54,869 bases of DNA from an uncultured Acetobacteraceae bacterium. Its GTDB lineage: Bacteria > Pseudomonadota > Alphaproteobacteria > Acetobacterales > Acetobacteraceae. Position 1 is the stretch's first letter. Every line of letters starts with the position of its first letter. The stretch is taken from assembly GCA_903895595.1 (NCBI GenBank), contig CAITUP010000029.1, positions 1-54,869 of the forward strand, given 5' to 3'. Shown in pieces: positions 1 through 8,205 of the stretch. Under the pieces are notes generated by a model. It was not told where the DNA came from and ran no database searches. It saw nothing but the letters and a program-made list of their open reading frames with translations. The position numbers were made by a program, and so were the translations under genes.

Positions 1-46
1 GGCTGGCATAGCGGTGGTCGAGGTCGAAGAAACCGGGTTGGGTCAT
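1..46 (-). CDS. IS5-type transposase, N-terminal fragment (runs off the window)
   Basis: Reading leftward from the ATG at 44-46, the window edge cuts the gene after about 15 residues, MTQPGFFDLDHRYAS. This resembles the conserved start of one IS5-group transposase lineage, which opens with M-x-Q-P-G-F-F-D and a following R-Y/R-L block. Only the amino end is visible, so neither the catalytic DDE residues nor the left terminal inverted repeat can be checked. The element end should lie between the ATG and the gene remnant that begins at about 98, but I could not define an inverted repeat there. Its position suggests that this insertion removed the 5' part of the neighbouring pRiA4b-like gene. 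That is inference. Confidence 0.6.
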   Translation of the reverse strand, partial: MTQPGFFDLDHRYAS

Positions 47-97
47 GACGAATCCGCGTCGGGGTGGCGGATGTAATTGTAATATCGTTATGGATGC

Positions 98-484
98 GTG
101 GGAAGGGGATTTTTAGAGGTGCCCATATACGAATACGACTTCGGCGACGGCTGGAGGCACGTCGTGTCATTCACGACCCATCCGCGCGAGAATGGCGTGA
201 TATATCCCCGCTGTATCGGCGGTAGCAGAGCAGGTCGGCCCGACGATTCCGGGGGACCTTACCGGTACGCCGATTTTGTCGAAGCGTGGAACAATCCCCG
301 TCACGACAGACATAAGGAGGTGCGGCGCTGGGTCGGACGCGGTTTCGATCCTGAGCCAGGGGGATCGCATATGGCTGATTCCCGACACTTTCCGTCATGG
401 TCGGGCCTGACCCCCGACTATCTTCTGCGATTTTACGCACTATTGAAAAGGCAGGGTTTTTCGAACGGTGCCCAATTGGCGTGA
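98..484 (+). pseudogene. pRiA4b ORF-3-like protein, 5'-truncated and 3'-altered
   Basis: The reading frame carries the C-terminal signature of the plasmid pRiA4b ORF-3-like family: a YEYDFGDGWRH block, then a P-R-C-x-G-G-x-R-A-x-R-P-D-D-x-G-G block, then an A-D-F...W...FDPE segment. Family members usually have about 80-100 further residues before the YDFGD motif. Those residues are absent, and the only in-frame start is a GTG with no ribosome-binding site. After FDPE the frame enters a copy of the dispersed hairpin repeat (357-418), which supplies residues such as SHMADSR...PSWSGLTP. The last 22 residues are therefore also non-native. The function of the family is unknown. It is probably a dead remnant left by insertion events on both sides. 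Confidence 0.6.
357..418 (+). repeat. Dispersed hairpin repeat, copy 1 (left arm of an inverted pair)
   Basis: The segment runs AGGGGGATCGCATATGGC...CCGTC and then enters the hairpin core ATGGTCGGG-CCTGA-CCC, whose right arm is degenerate (CCCCCGAC). The same unit recurs in reverse orientation at 486-546, with a one-base length difference and a few substitutions. The core recurs twice at 47.56-47.62 kb. The element overlaps the 3' end of the pRiA4b-like remnant and is translated as part of it. Confidence 0.75.
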
Positions 485-485
485 G

Positions 486-546
486 ATGGTCGGGTCAGGC
501 CCGACCATGACGGAGAGTTTGGAAATCCGCCATATGCGATCCCCCT
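486..546 (-). repeat. Dispersed hairpin repeat, copy 2 (right arm of an inverted pair)
   Basis: A perfect 9-bp stem, ATGGTCGGG (486-494) and CCCGACCAT (500-508), encloses a TCAGG loop. It is followed by the reverse complement of the 357-396 flank (GCCATATGCGATCCCCCT at 529-546). With copy 1 it forms an inverted pair around a 67-base spacer. This arrangement resembles a REP/BIME-type or MITE-like unit. A 13-base half-match, CCCGACCATGACG, also occurs at 5876-5888 and may be a decayed relic. Confidence 0.75.
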
Positions 547-611
547 GCGGCTGGTATATCACCATGACGGGTGCCTCAAACGGGCGACACTGACCAAATG
601 GTCGTGGCACG

Positions 612-2045
612 CTACCCAACCACCCCCCGCAAAGCTCCCTCCATCCGCCGAGCGCAATCGGCCACCATGGAAACCGGCGTCGTCGCGAACCCCATCACCA
701 GCCCGCTTATCCGCGGCACGCCGCTGAAATAAGCCCGCAACGGCGCCACCGACAGCCCGGCTGCGCGGCACGCCTGCACGGAAGCCGCCTCATCGCTGCC
801 GTCCGGCAAGCGAGCGACCATGTGCAACCCGCCTGGCACCGCTACAGCCTCGGCGCGGGTGACGTGCTGGGCCATCGCCGCCAGCACGGCCGCGCGGCGC
901 TTGGCGTATTCCGTGCGCATCCGCCGGATATGCGGCGCCAGCAGCCCTTGTCGCATGAACTCCGCCAGAGTCGCCTGCGTAAACGCGTCCGACCCTCGGT
1001 CCGACAAGGTACGCAGCCGCACGAACGGTGAGACCAGCGGCGGCGGCACCACTGCGAACCCCAGCCGCAACGCCGGGGCCAGAGTCTTGCTGAACGTGCC
1101 GCAGTAGATCACCCGCCCGGCCGTATCCAGCGTCGCCAAGGGAGGCAGCGGCCGCCCTTCCCACCGGAATTCCGAATCGCAATCGTCCTCCAGCACCCAG
1201 GCATTGGCGCGACCCGCCCAGTCCAGCAGCGCCAGCCGTTGCCCAATTGGCAGTGCGCCACCCAAAGGAGTCGCATGGGACGGTGCGACCAATGCCAACC
1301 GAGCCCGCGGCGCCAACCGGATCCCCGCCCCAACATCCATCCCCTCCGTCCCGCTCGGCACCGGCACCGGAACGGCGCCGGCCGCGAGCAGGGCGCCGCG
1401 GCCGGCGATGTAGCCGGGGTCCTCCACCCAAACGGAATCGCCCTCGTCCAGCAAAAGATCGGCGGCGGTGCGCAGGGCCTGCTGGGTGCCGGCGGTGACG
1501 ACGATGGAGTCGGGATCGGCGACCAGACCGCGCGTGGCAGCGAGGTGCGCGGCGATCTCTTCCCGCAATATCCGCAAACCCTGCGGCGGGGGATAGCTCG
1601 CCAATTCCCCCGCCAGCGGCTGCATCACCCGCGCGGCACAGCGCGCCCAGACGGCGGCCGGAAACAGATCGGGCGCCGGCAATCCGCCCGCGAACAGCAA
1701 CCCAAGCCCGGCATCGCGCGCCGCCGCGCTGGCGGGAATAGCCGCCAGACGCGCCCCCCGAGCGGATAAAGCCTGCGCGGCGGTCTGCGGCGGCGGCGCG
1801 GGGGAGGGCGCCGCGTCCGGCAAATCCGCCGCCACGAACGTCCCGCTGCCGGTCCGCGCCCGTACATAGCCCTCGGCGCCCAGACGCTCGTAGGCCAGTA
1901 CGACCGTCTGACGCGCGACACCGAGTTCCGTCGCCAGGGCCCGCGTCGGCGGCAGGCGGGCGCCGGCCGGTAGCGTGCCGGCCAGGATGCCCTGGCGCAG
2001 CCGCTCGAACACCGCGTGCTGACGGGTTTGGTCTGGATGAAACAT
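612..2045 (-). CDS. MocR-family (GntR-type HTH plus aminotransferase-like) transcriptional regulator
   Basis: The 477-aa protein has an N-terminal GntR winged helix (about residues 1-70, with PTRALATELGVARQTVVLAYERL as the recognition region). It is joined to a fold-type-I aminotransferase-like domain (about 110-470). The PLP-lysine context is visible as CGTFSKTLAPALRLG, and the aspartate context as DDCDSEFR. MocR/PdxR proteins bind PLP and control vitamin B6, GABA, taurine or amino-acid genes. The target here is not evident. It is divergent from serB, and a 25-bp dyad (2062-2086) in the shared 107-base gap is a plausible operator. Length and domain order are normal for the family. Confidence 0.92.
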   Translation of the reverse strand: MFHPDQTRQHAVFERLRQGILAGTLPAGARLPPTRALATELGVARQTVVLAYERLGAEGYVRARTGSGTFVAADLPDAAPSPAPPPQTAAQALSARGARLAAIPASAAARDAGLGLLFAGGLPAPDLFPAAVWARCAARVMQPLAGELASYPPPQGLRILREEIAAHLAATRGLVADPDSIVVTAGTQQALRTAADLLLDEGDSVWVEDPGYIAGRGALLAAGAVPVPVPSGTEGMDVGAGIRLAPRARLALVAPSHATPLGGALPIGQRLALLDWAGRANAWVLEDDCDSEFRWEGRPLPPLATLDTAGRVIYCGTFSKTLAPALRLGFAVVPPPLVSPFVRLRTLSDRGSDAFTQATLAEFMRQGLLAPHIRRMRTEYAKRRAAVLAAMAQHVTRAEAVAVPGGLHMVARLPDGSDEAASVQACRAAGLSVAPLRAYFSGVPRISGLVMGFATTPVSMVADCARRMEGALRGVVG

Positions 2046-2061
2046 GGCCCGATGTCATTTT

Positions 2062-2086
2062 CCTATGGTCCAATTGGGACCCTAGG
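2062..2086. promoter_or_regulatory. Dyad between the MocR gene and serB, candidate operator
   Basis: CCTA-t-GGTCC-AATTG-GGACC-c-TAGG is symmetric over 25 bases with a single mismatched pair. It sits about 17 bases upstream of the MocR start codon. Divergent placement next to a GntR/MocR gene suggests autoregulation. Binding is inferred, not shown. Confidence 0.4.
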
Positions 2087-2152
2087 CGCGGGACGCGTCT
2101 CCTGACAACTCCCTGCTTGCGTGCCCGCCCGCCCGCTGCCACACCCCGCGCC

Positions 2153-3031
2153 ATGCACCATATCCTGACCCTCATCGCCGATCGCGATGCGACGACGTTG
2201 TCTCCGGCCGTTCTGACCCGCGTCCGCGACGCGACGCGCGGCGGCATGCCGGTTATCCTTTCGCCCGGTGAGGCCGCGGATATTCCGCTGACCGGCACCC
2301 CGGACATGGATGCCGTGCACGCGGCGCTGGAAGGCCTGCCGATCGACGCCATTGCCGTCCGCCCGCGCGGGCGCCGCAAGGGGCTGCTGATCGCCGACAT
2401 GGACAGCACCATGATTACCAGCGAAACCCTGGACGAACTCGCCGATTTTGCTGGCATCGGAGAGAAGATCGCCGCGATCACGGCCCGTGCCATGAACGGG
2501 GAGTTGGATTTCAAGGACGCGCTGCGCGAGCGTGTCGGCATGCTCAAAGGCCTGCCGGTCGATACGCTGGAGCGCGCCTGGGAACGGGTGCGCCTGACCG
2601 CCGGCGCCAAGGAACTGGTTGCCACGATGCGCGGGCACGGTGCGCTGACGGCGCTGGTGTCGGGCGGGTTTACGTTCTTCACCGCCCGCGTCGCCGAGAC
2701 CCTGGGCTTCCATTTGCACCGGTCGAACGAACTGCTGCACGAAAACGGTCAGTTGCTGGGTATGGTCCGCGAACCGATCCTGGACCGGACCGCCAAGTCG
2801 GACGCGCTGCGGGATCTGGCGGCCGAACGCGGGGTGCAGCTGAAGGCCACGCTGGCGGTGGGTGACGGCGCCAACGATCTCGACATGCTGCGCGAAGCCG
2901 GCCTCGGCATCGCCTTTCACGCCAAGCCCATCGTCGCGGCGGAGGCCAAGGCGCGCGTGGACCACGCCGGCTTGCGCGCCCTGCTGTTCGCCCAGGGTTA
3001 CCCTGCGACGGCGTTCAAAGACACCGTCTGA
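2153..3031 (+). CDS. serB: Phosphoserine phosphatase
   Basis: SerB hydrolyses O-phospho-L-serine to serine in the last step of serine biosynthesis. The HAD catalytic loop is ADMDSTMITSE, with nucleophile Asp82 and acid/base Asp84. It is followed by a cap region, the second HAD motif VSGGFTFF and the metal-binding GDGANDLDML near the C-terminus. The N-terminal ~75 residues form the ACT-like extension usual in alphaproteobacterial SerB. I chose the ATG giving MHHILTLIADRD (292 aa). The frame is open upstream to a TTG, but that stretch (PPAATPRA) does not look like protein. Its stop codon directly abuts the stop of the convergent membrane gene (TGA/TCA). Confidence 0.95.
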   Translation: MHHILTLIADRDATTLSPAVLTRVRDATRGGMPVILSPGEAADIPLTGTPDMDAVHAALEGLPIDAIAVRPRGRRKGLLIADMDSTMITSETLDELADFAGIGEKIAAITARAMNGELDFKDALRERVGMLKGLPVDTLERAWERVRLTAGAKELVATMRGHGALTALVSGGFTFFTARVAETLGFHLHRSNELLHENGQLLGMVREPILDRTAKSDALRDLAAERGVQLKATLAVGDGANDLDMLREAGLGIAFHAKPIVAAEAKARVDHAGLRALLFAQGYPATAFKDTV

Positions 3032-4246
3032 TCAGTGTGCCGGCGGCGGGGGTGTCGTCTTCAGCAGCGACCCAAGCAGACCGCCGATATCGGGGGGGAG
3101 GCCAACGATGGTGGTGGGCAACTTGCCATCGCTGCGATCGCCGAACGCGCGCAACGCGTGCGCTGCCGCCAGTTTTTGGATCGTGTCGGCGTAAGGCGCC
3201 AAGGTGGTCGCGATTTCCTTGTCCTGCGCGGCGACGTAGCGCCGGTTCACCGCGTCCTGCACCTCCTTGTCGAAGGTGAAGGTGTCCGCCCAACCCAGGA
3301 AGTCCAGCGAGATACCAACGCTGGCGAAATACTCGGTCGCCAGTTTGCGGACGTTTTCAATGATTTGATTGGCCTCGGCGTTGGCCTTGTCGAAGGTGCG
3401 GGCAGTGATTTCGGCACAGACCAGGGTCTGCACCTTCTTACGCCCGACATCGTCCATCACCTCCGCCAACCGGCGGCTGTAGTAGACCGAGTTGAAGATG
3501 ACCCCGGGGTTCGTGCGCTCACCGGTCATCGGCAGCACGCCGAAGCGGTACAGGTACTTCGCGGCGTTGGCCTCCGGCACCGACGCACCGACCGAGATGC
3601 CGACGGTGATGTTCAAACCCTCATTGGTCTGGCAGGGGAAGCCTTCCTTCTTGCGCGATGTGCCGCGATCCAAGGCATCGACCCATTCGCGGCTGTAGGG
3701 CGTGCGGTCCACGATGATAAGGCGCCCGGCCGGCACGAAGTAGTCGTAGAACCCACCTGAGCCCGACAGCTTGACGTGCGGCACGATGAACCGCTTCAGC
3801 GGGATCTTGTTGGCGTTGAGGTAAGCCTCGGATTCGAACTGCGCCTGCCCATCCTTGTTGGCACCGGCGTCGGGAATCCAGAAGGCGGATTCGTTCGGGA
3901 GGATCGTGTAGGCTTCCGTGTAGTCGGTCTTGTCGTAGTAGGCCTGTGCCGCCGGTATGCCGAACAACAGGCAGAACGCCAGGGTGAGTGCCTTACCGGC
4001 CATGCGCTGACGGATCGGTCCCCACCAGATCAGCAACAGCACGACGCCCAGCAAAATCGCCGGCAGGCGAGCCAGATTGGCGACCAGATTCATGGTGATC
4101 ACCGTTCCGGTATAGGCCGCGTCGCTGTTGGCGAACTGCCCGCCAGCCGCGTGACCCATGGTCAGGGTCACGGCCGGCGTCGAGAAAATCATGGCGGTCT
4201 CGTAGATACCGATCGCCAGCAGCGACCCGATGATACGTCCAAGCAT
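3032..4246 (-). CDS. SPFH/band-7-like membrane protein
   Basis: The 404-aa protein has hydrophobic segments near the N-terminus at about residues 5-25, 50-75 and 85-105, followed by a soluble region. GLNITVGISVGASVPEANAAKYLYRFGV and the following Y-S-R-R-L-A-E-V-M region resemble an SPFH/prohibitin core. A helical stretch (ARTFDKANAEANQIIENVRKLATEYFASVGI) matches the helix-rich part after such a core. The ATG follows a GAGGGAG box by 7 bases; an in-frame TTG two codons upstream is less likely. It lies downstream of degP and hflCK on the same strand, so a role in membrane-protein quality control is plausible. The exact function is unknown. Confidence 0.6.
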   Translation of the reverse strand: MLGRIIGSLLAIGIYETAMIFSTPAVTLTMGHAAGGQFANSDAAYTGTVITMNLVANLARLPAILLGVVLLLIWWGPIRQRMAGKALTLAFCLLFGIPAAQAYYDKTDYTEAYTILPNESAFWIPDAGANKDGQAQFESEAYLNANKIPLKRFIVPHVKLSGSGGFYDYFVPAGRLIIVDRTPYSREWVDALDRGTSRKKEGFPCQTNEGLNITVGISVGASVPEANAAKYLYRFGVLPMTGERTNPGVIFNSVYYSRRLAEVMDDVGRKKVQTLVCAEITARTFDKANAEANQIIENVRKLATEYFASVGISLDFLGWADTFTFDKEVQDAVNRRYVAAQDKEIATTLAPYADTIQKLAAAHALRAFGDRSDGKLPTTIVGLPPDIGGLLGSLLKTTPPPPAH

Positions 4247-4269
4247 GCGCAACTCCCTCGATAGAGGAA

Positions 4270-5808
4270 TTATCCCGGTTTCTTATCTTTATCCTTGGCG
4301 GAGGTCAAAGGCAACGGCACCCAACGCAACCCGTCGCGGCCTTGAATCAGGATCAGCACGGATTTGCGGTTTTCCTTGCGCACCGCGTCGATGCGCTTGA
4401 CCACGTCCTCGGGCGAGGTGACCGCACCCTGCTGAACCTCGGCGATCACGTCGCCGGGTTTCAGGCCGCGCTCGCTGCCGGGGCTGTCGGGCGCGACGTC
4501 CACGATGACGACGCCTTTCAGGTCGTCGGCCAGCTGGAACTTGTCTTTCAGTTCGGGCGTGATCGGGGCGATTTTCAGGCCGAGCCCGGTCAGCGTGGTG
4601 GTTTTCCCGGCCGGGCCGCTCTTGGCGCCAGGATCGGCGGCGGCGAGTTCGGAGTCCGACGGCTTTTCCGCCAGCGTCGCCTGCACCGTGACTTCCTTGC
4701 CATCGCGCCACAGAATGATCGGCACCTGCTTGCCGACCTCGTTTTCCGCGACGATGCGCGGCAGGGACGGCATGTCCTTCACGGTCTGGCCATTGAACTT
4801 CAGGATGATATCGCCGTTGCGGATCTTGGCCTTGTCGGCGGGGCCGTCGTCGTTGACGCCCGCGATCATGGCGCCGGTCGGCTCCTTCAGGCCCAGGCTC
4901 TCGGCGATGTCCGGGGTGACCTGCTGGATGCGAACGCCCAGCCAGCCGCGCACGGGGTGCCCCACGTCGCGCAACTGCGCCACGACCGTCTTCACCATGT
5001 TGGACGGGATCGAGAAGCCGATGCCGACCGACCCACCCGACCGCGAATAGATCGCGGTGTTCATACCGACGACGTTGCCGTCCATGTCGAACAGCGGGCC
5101 GCCGGAATTGCCCTGATTGATGGCCGCGTCTGTCTGCAGGAAGTAGTCGTACGGTCCCTGATGGATGTTGCGCCCACGCGCCGAGACGATGCCGGCGGTC
5201 ACGCTGCCGCCCAGGCCGAACGGGTTGCCGATCGCGATCACCCAGTCGCCGACGCGCGCTTTGTCCGAGTCTCCGAACGCCACGGCCGGCAGCGGCTTGT
5301 CCGGTTTGACGCGCAGCAGCGCGATGTCGCCGGATTCGTCGCGTCCGACCAAGGTCGCTTTCAGCACGGTGTTGTCGTGCAACGTCACCGTGATCTCATC
5401 CGCCCCGTCGATCACATGGTTATTCGTTACCACCAGCCCGCTCGGGTCGATGATGAAGCCCGACCCCAGGCTCTGCGCCTTGCGTTCGGGGGCCTGTTCG
5501 CCGCGTCCGCCCTGGCCCTGGCGATTGCGGTTCATGAAGTCCTTAAAGAACTGCTCGAACGGCGATCCCGGCGGGAACACCGGCATTTCCGGGCCGGCTT
5601 CGCCCCGCCTGTCGTTCGGCTTGATGGTCTGGGTGGTGGAGATGTTCACCACCGCCGGCAACAGTTTTTCGGCCAGATCGGCGAATCCGTCCGGCGCCGG
5701 ACGTGCCAAAGCCGGTGTGGGCGGCAGGCCGACCATCGACGGCAGCACGATGGCAGCGGCGGAACCAAGCAGGACGGCACGGACGAAGACGGAATGGGGC
5801 AAACGCAT
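4270..5808 (-). CDS. DegP/DegQ/MucD-type periplasmic serine endoprotease
   Basis: The 512-aa protein starts with a signal-peptide-like segment (residues 1-36, ending near ALA-RP). It has a trypsin-like domain with the triad His131 (TNNHVIDG), Asp161 (ESGDIALL) and Ser235 (QGNSGGP). Two PDZ domains follow at about 275-370 and 405-495. HtrA-family proteases degrade or refold misfolded envelope proteins. A Q-rich N-terminal loop (RNRQGQGGRGEQ) precedes the protease core, as in many DegP proteins. It lies 97 bases downstream of hflC on the same strand, as in other alphaproteobacteria. Whether it is DegP or MucD cannot be settled from sequence alone. Confidence 0.93.
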   Translation of the reverse strand: MRLPHSVFVRAVLLGSAAAIVLPSMVGLPPTPALARPAPDGFADLAEKLLPAVVNISTTQTIKPNDRRGEAGPEMPVFPPGSPFEQFFKDFMNRNRQGQGGRGEQAPERKAQSLGSGFIIDPSGLVVTNNHVIDGADEITVTLHDNTVLKATLVGRDESGDIALLRVKPDKPLPAVAFGDSDKARVGDWVIAIGNPFGLGGSVTAGIVSARGRNIHQGPYDYFLQTDAAINQGNSGGPLFDMDGNVVGMNTAIYSRSGGSVGIGFSIPSNMVKTVVAQLRDVGHPVRGWLGVRIQQVTPDIAESLGLKEPTGAMIAGVNDDGPADKAKIRNGDIILKFNGQTVKDMPSLPRIVAENEVGKQVPIILWRDGKEVTVQATLAEKPSDSELAAADPGAKSGPAGKTTTLTGLGLKIAPITPELKDKFQLADDLKGVVIVDVAPDSPGSERGLKPGDVIAEVQQGAVTSPEDVVKRIDAVRKENRKSVLILIQGRDGLRWVPLPLTSAKDKDKKPG

Positions 5809-5905
5809 GGGGCGGGTTTCCTGGCGAACGGGCCGGATATGGGTGTCGGTGCTTCGGTCGGCAACGGGGCTAATTCCCGACCATGACGTATTTGGGCGGG
5901 GTTGC

Positions 5906-6784
5906 CTACGGCCCCGTCGGGACCGGGGCAGCCTGCAAGTAACGCAGGAACTCGTTGTCCGGCGTCAGCACCAGCCGGCCGCCGCCGCTGTCGAACACGT
6001 CGCGGTAGGCCTGCAACGTCCGCCAGATGCCGAAGAACTGCGGGTCCTTGTTGAAGGCTGCGGCGTAAACCTTGGTGGCCTCCGCCTCGCCCTCGCCGCG
6101 CAGCTTGTCGGCTGTCGCGCGCCCGTCGGCCAGCAGCACGGTGCGTTCGCGTTCGGCCTTGGCGCGGATTCTGGCGGACGCCTCGGCGCCCTCGGCGCGG
6201 TACTGGGCGGCGTCGCGCTGGCGTTCCGACTGCATCCGCGACAGGATCGCCTGGGTGTTTTCCGGCGGCAGATCGGCGCGGCGGATCCGGACGTCCTCGA
6301 TCGACACGCCGAAATTCGCCATGTCGGCATTCACCTGATCGCGAATGGCCGACATGATTTTCTCACGATCCGCCGACAGCACGTCGTGCAGGGAGTTCTT
6401 GCCCAGCACGCGCCGCAGCGACGCCGTGACGATGGAGTTCAACCGGCCACGAATCGCCTCCGGCAGCGGACCGACCGCCTGATAGAACTTCAACGGGTCG
6501 GAGATGCGGAAGATCGTGAAGGTATCGACGATCAGGCGCAGCCGGTCGCCCAGAATAACCTCCTCGCCCGGCAGTTCGACGTTCAACAGACGGCGGTCGA
6601 AACTGATCACGTCCTGGACGAAGGGCAGCTTGGCGTGCAGGCCGGGGGTGTCGATGGCGGCTTTCACCTCACCGAACTGGGCGATCAGCACGCGTTGGGT
6701 CTGATGCACCGTGAACAGGCTGGCGTTTACCAGAACCCCGAGCACAATCAGCAGTGCGATGCCAGCGATGGTCGGGCGGTTCAT
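5906..6784 (-). CDS. hflC: Protease modulator HflC
   Basis: The 292-aa protein has one N-terminal transmembrane helix (about residues 5-24) and an SPFH/band-7 domain beginning at VHQTQRVLIAQFGEV. A charged coiled-coil region (ERQRDAAQYRAEGAEASARIRAKAERE) follows. HflC and HflK assemble into a large periplasm-exposed ring that surrounds the FtsH protease and modulates membrane-protein turnover. The ATG overlaps the hflK stop codon (ATGA), indicating translational coupling. Length and architecture are normal. Confidence 0.95.
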   Translation of the reverse strand: MNRPTIAGIALLIVLGVLVNASLFTVHQTQRVLIAQFGEVKAAIDTPGLHAKLPFVQDVISFDRRLLNVELPGEEVILGDRLRLIVDTFTIFRISDPLKFYQAVGPLPEAIRGRLNSIVTASLRRVLGKNSLHDVLSADREKIMSAIRDQVNADMANFGVSIEDVRIRRADLPPENTQAILSRMQSERQRDAAQYRAEGAEASARIRAKAERERTVLLADGRATADKLRGEGEAEATKVYAAAFNKDPQFFGIWRTLQAYRDVFDSGGGRLVLTPDNEFLRYLQAAPVPTGP

Positions 6785-8073
6785 TTCGGTGCTCCCGCAA
6801 CAGGGGCTTGCGCGGGCGATGGGGCGGTCCTGGGCGTTTCCACCCGTGCACCGGCGCTGGGTACGTTCAACGGCAGGAACGGCACGAGGCCTTTCAATTT
6901 GTCGTCCACCACGAGCGTCTGGGCGTGACTGAGGACATCCGTCATCGTATCGATGTACATGCGCCGCAGTGTGACCTCCTTGGCCTGCTGGTAGGCCGCG
7001 AGGACGCTTTCGAACCGCTGTGCCTGACCGGTCGCCTGCGCCACCGAGGCTTGTTTGATGCCCTCGGCTTCGGCGACGATGCGCGCGGATTCGCCGCGGG
7101 CGCGGGGGACGATGTCGTTGTGGTACGACTCGGCTTCATTGCGCATACGGTCGGCGTCGGTGTTGGCGCGCTGCACGTCGCGGAAGCTTTCGATCACCGC
7201 GGCCGGCGGATCGACCTTCTGCAACTGCACCTGCGTGATCTCGACGCCGACGTTATACAGATCGAGGATCTGCTGCGTCTGCTGCATCACGTCGGTTTCG
7301 ATCTGCGCCCGCAGCGGGCCGAGGGCCGGCTGCAGCGGGGTGCGGCCGATGACCTCCCGCATGGAGCTTTCGGCGACGCCGCGCACCAGATCTTCCGGCC
7401 GGCGGGCGTTGAACAGGAACTGCGCCGCGCTTTCCTTGCCGACGCGGATACGCCAGAACACGGCGACATCGATGTCGATGATGTTTTCGTCGCCCGTCAG
7501 CATCAGGCTTTCCGCCAGCACGTCGCGCCCGCCGGAATCGACGCCGGTTTCCATGCGCCCGCCGGGGCCGGAGCGGAAGCCGATTTCGGTGCGGTTGATG
7601 CGAGTCACCGCCGGTTTCTCGACGGTTTCGAACGGCCACGGCAGATGCCAATGCAGGCCCGGCGGGGTCCAGGTGGAATAGGCGCCGAAGCGCATGATCA
7701 CGCCCTGTTCGTCCGGCTGCACGCGATAGACGCCGCTGGCGATCCAGAGTGCCACCACCCCGAGTGCCAGAATCGACAGATTGCGGCTGCTGGACAGAAA
7801 GCCGCCGCCGAAGCCCGGTCCGCCGGAACCGCCAGGGCCTCGGCCGCCGCCCGAACCGCCGCCGCCGAGCAGATTGCGGATGAAGTCCTGGGCCTGGGCA
7901 ATGACCTGATCCAGATCGGGCGGGCCGCCCGGACGGCGTGGACCATTCCCTTGGGGACCACCCCCTTGGGGACCGCCGCCAGGGGGCGTGCCGCCGGGTG
8001 GAGGTTGATTCGGACCCGGCCCGTTACCGCCTCCCGAACCCCAGGGGCTCGGACCGCCATTGTTCCAGGACAT
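6781..8073 (-). CDS. hflK: FtsH protease activity modulator HflK
   Basis: The 430-aa protein has a cytoplasmic N-terminus very rich in Gly, Pro and Gln (about residues 5-95, with repeated PPGG/GGPQ units). One membrane helix follows at about residues 100-120, then the SPFH domain starting near VQPDEQGVIMRFG and a C-terminal helical region. It partners with HflC, the next gene, with which it overlaps by 4 bases. The low-complexity head is common in alphaproteobacterial HflK, though its glycine content is high here. Confidence 0.95.
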   Translation of the reverse strand: MSWNNGGPSPWGSGGGNGPGPNQPPPGGTPPGGGPQGGGPQGNGPRRPGGPPDLDQVIAQAQDFIRNLLGGGGSGGGRGPGGSGGPGFGGGFLSSSRNLSILALGVVALWIASGVYRVQPDEQGVIMRFGAYSTWTPPGLHWHLPWPFETVEKPAVTRINRTEIGFRSGPGGRMETGVDSGGRDVLAESLMLTGDENIIDIDVAVFWRIRVGKESAAQFLFNARRPEDLVRGVAESSMREVIGRTPLQPALGPLRAQIETDVMQQTQQILDLYNVGVEITQVQLQKVDPPAAVIESFRDVQRANTDADRMRNEAESYHNDIVPRARGESARIVAEAEGIKQASVAQATGQAQRFESVLAAYQQAKEVTLRRMYIDTMTDVLSHAQTLVVDDKLKGLVPFLPLNVPSAGARVETPRTAPSPAQAPVAGAPK

Positions 8074-8205
8074 GTTCGCTCATTGACTCCGGTTGACGCC
8101 CCCGATCCGTTTCAGCGGTTGGCATTTCCGTGCCGGACGCCATATGGGGAGGGACGGGCGCTTACGGCGCCGCTTATCGGCTGGCAGCAAAGGGTTTGCA
8201 AGAGA

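Noticed and set aside
4342-5886. Long plus-strand frame opposite the DegP-type gene (514 codons)
   Set aside because: The translation has no domains and a composition typical of antisense in GC-rich DNA; the minus-strand frame has a complete protease.
6754-8205. Upstream extension of the Mrp/ApbC frame to 862 codons
   Set aside because: The first ~480 codons run antisense through hflK and hflC and are Arg/His/Gln-rich; homology starts at MTTPSVEALRD.
8074-8205. Sigma-70 promoter for mrp from a TTGACG at about 8090
   Set aside because: No acceptable -10 hexamer at the right spacing.
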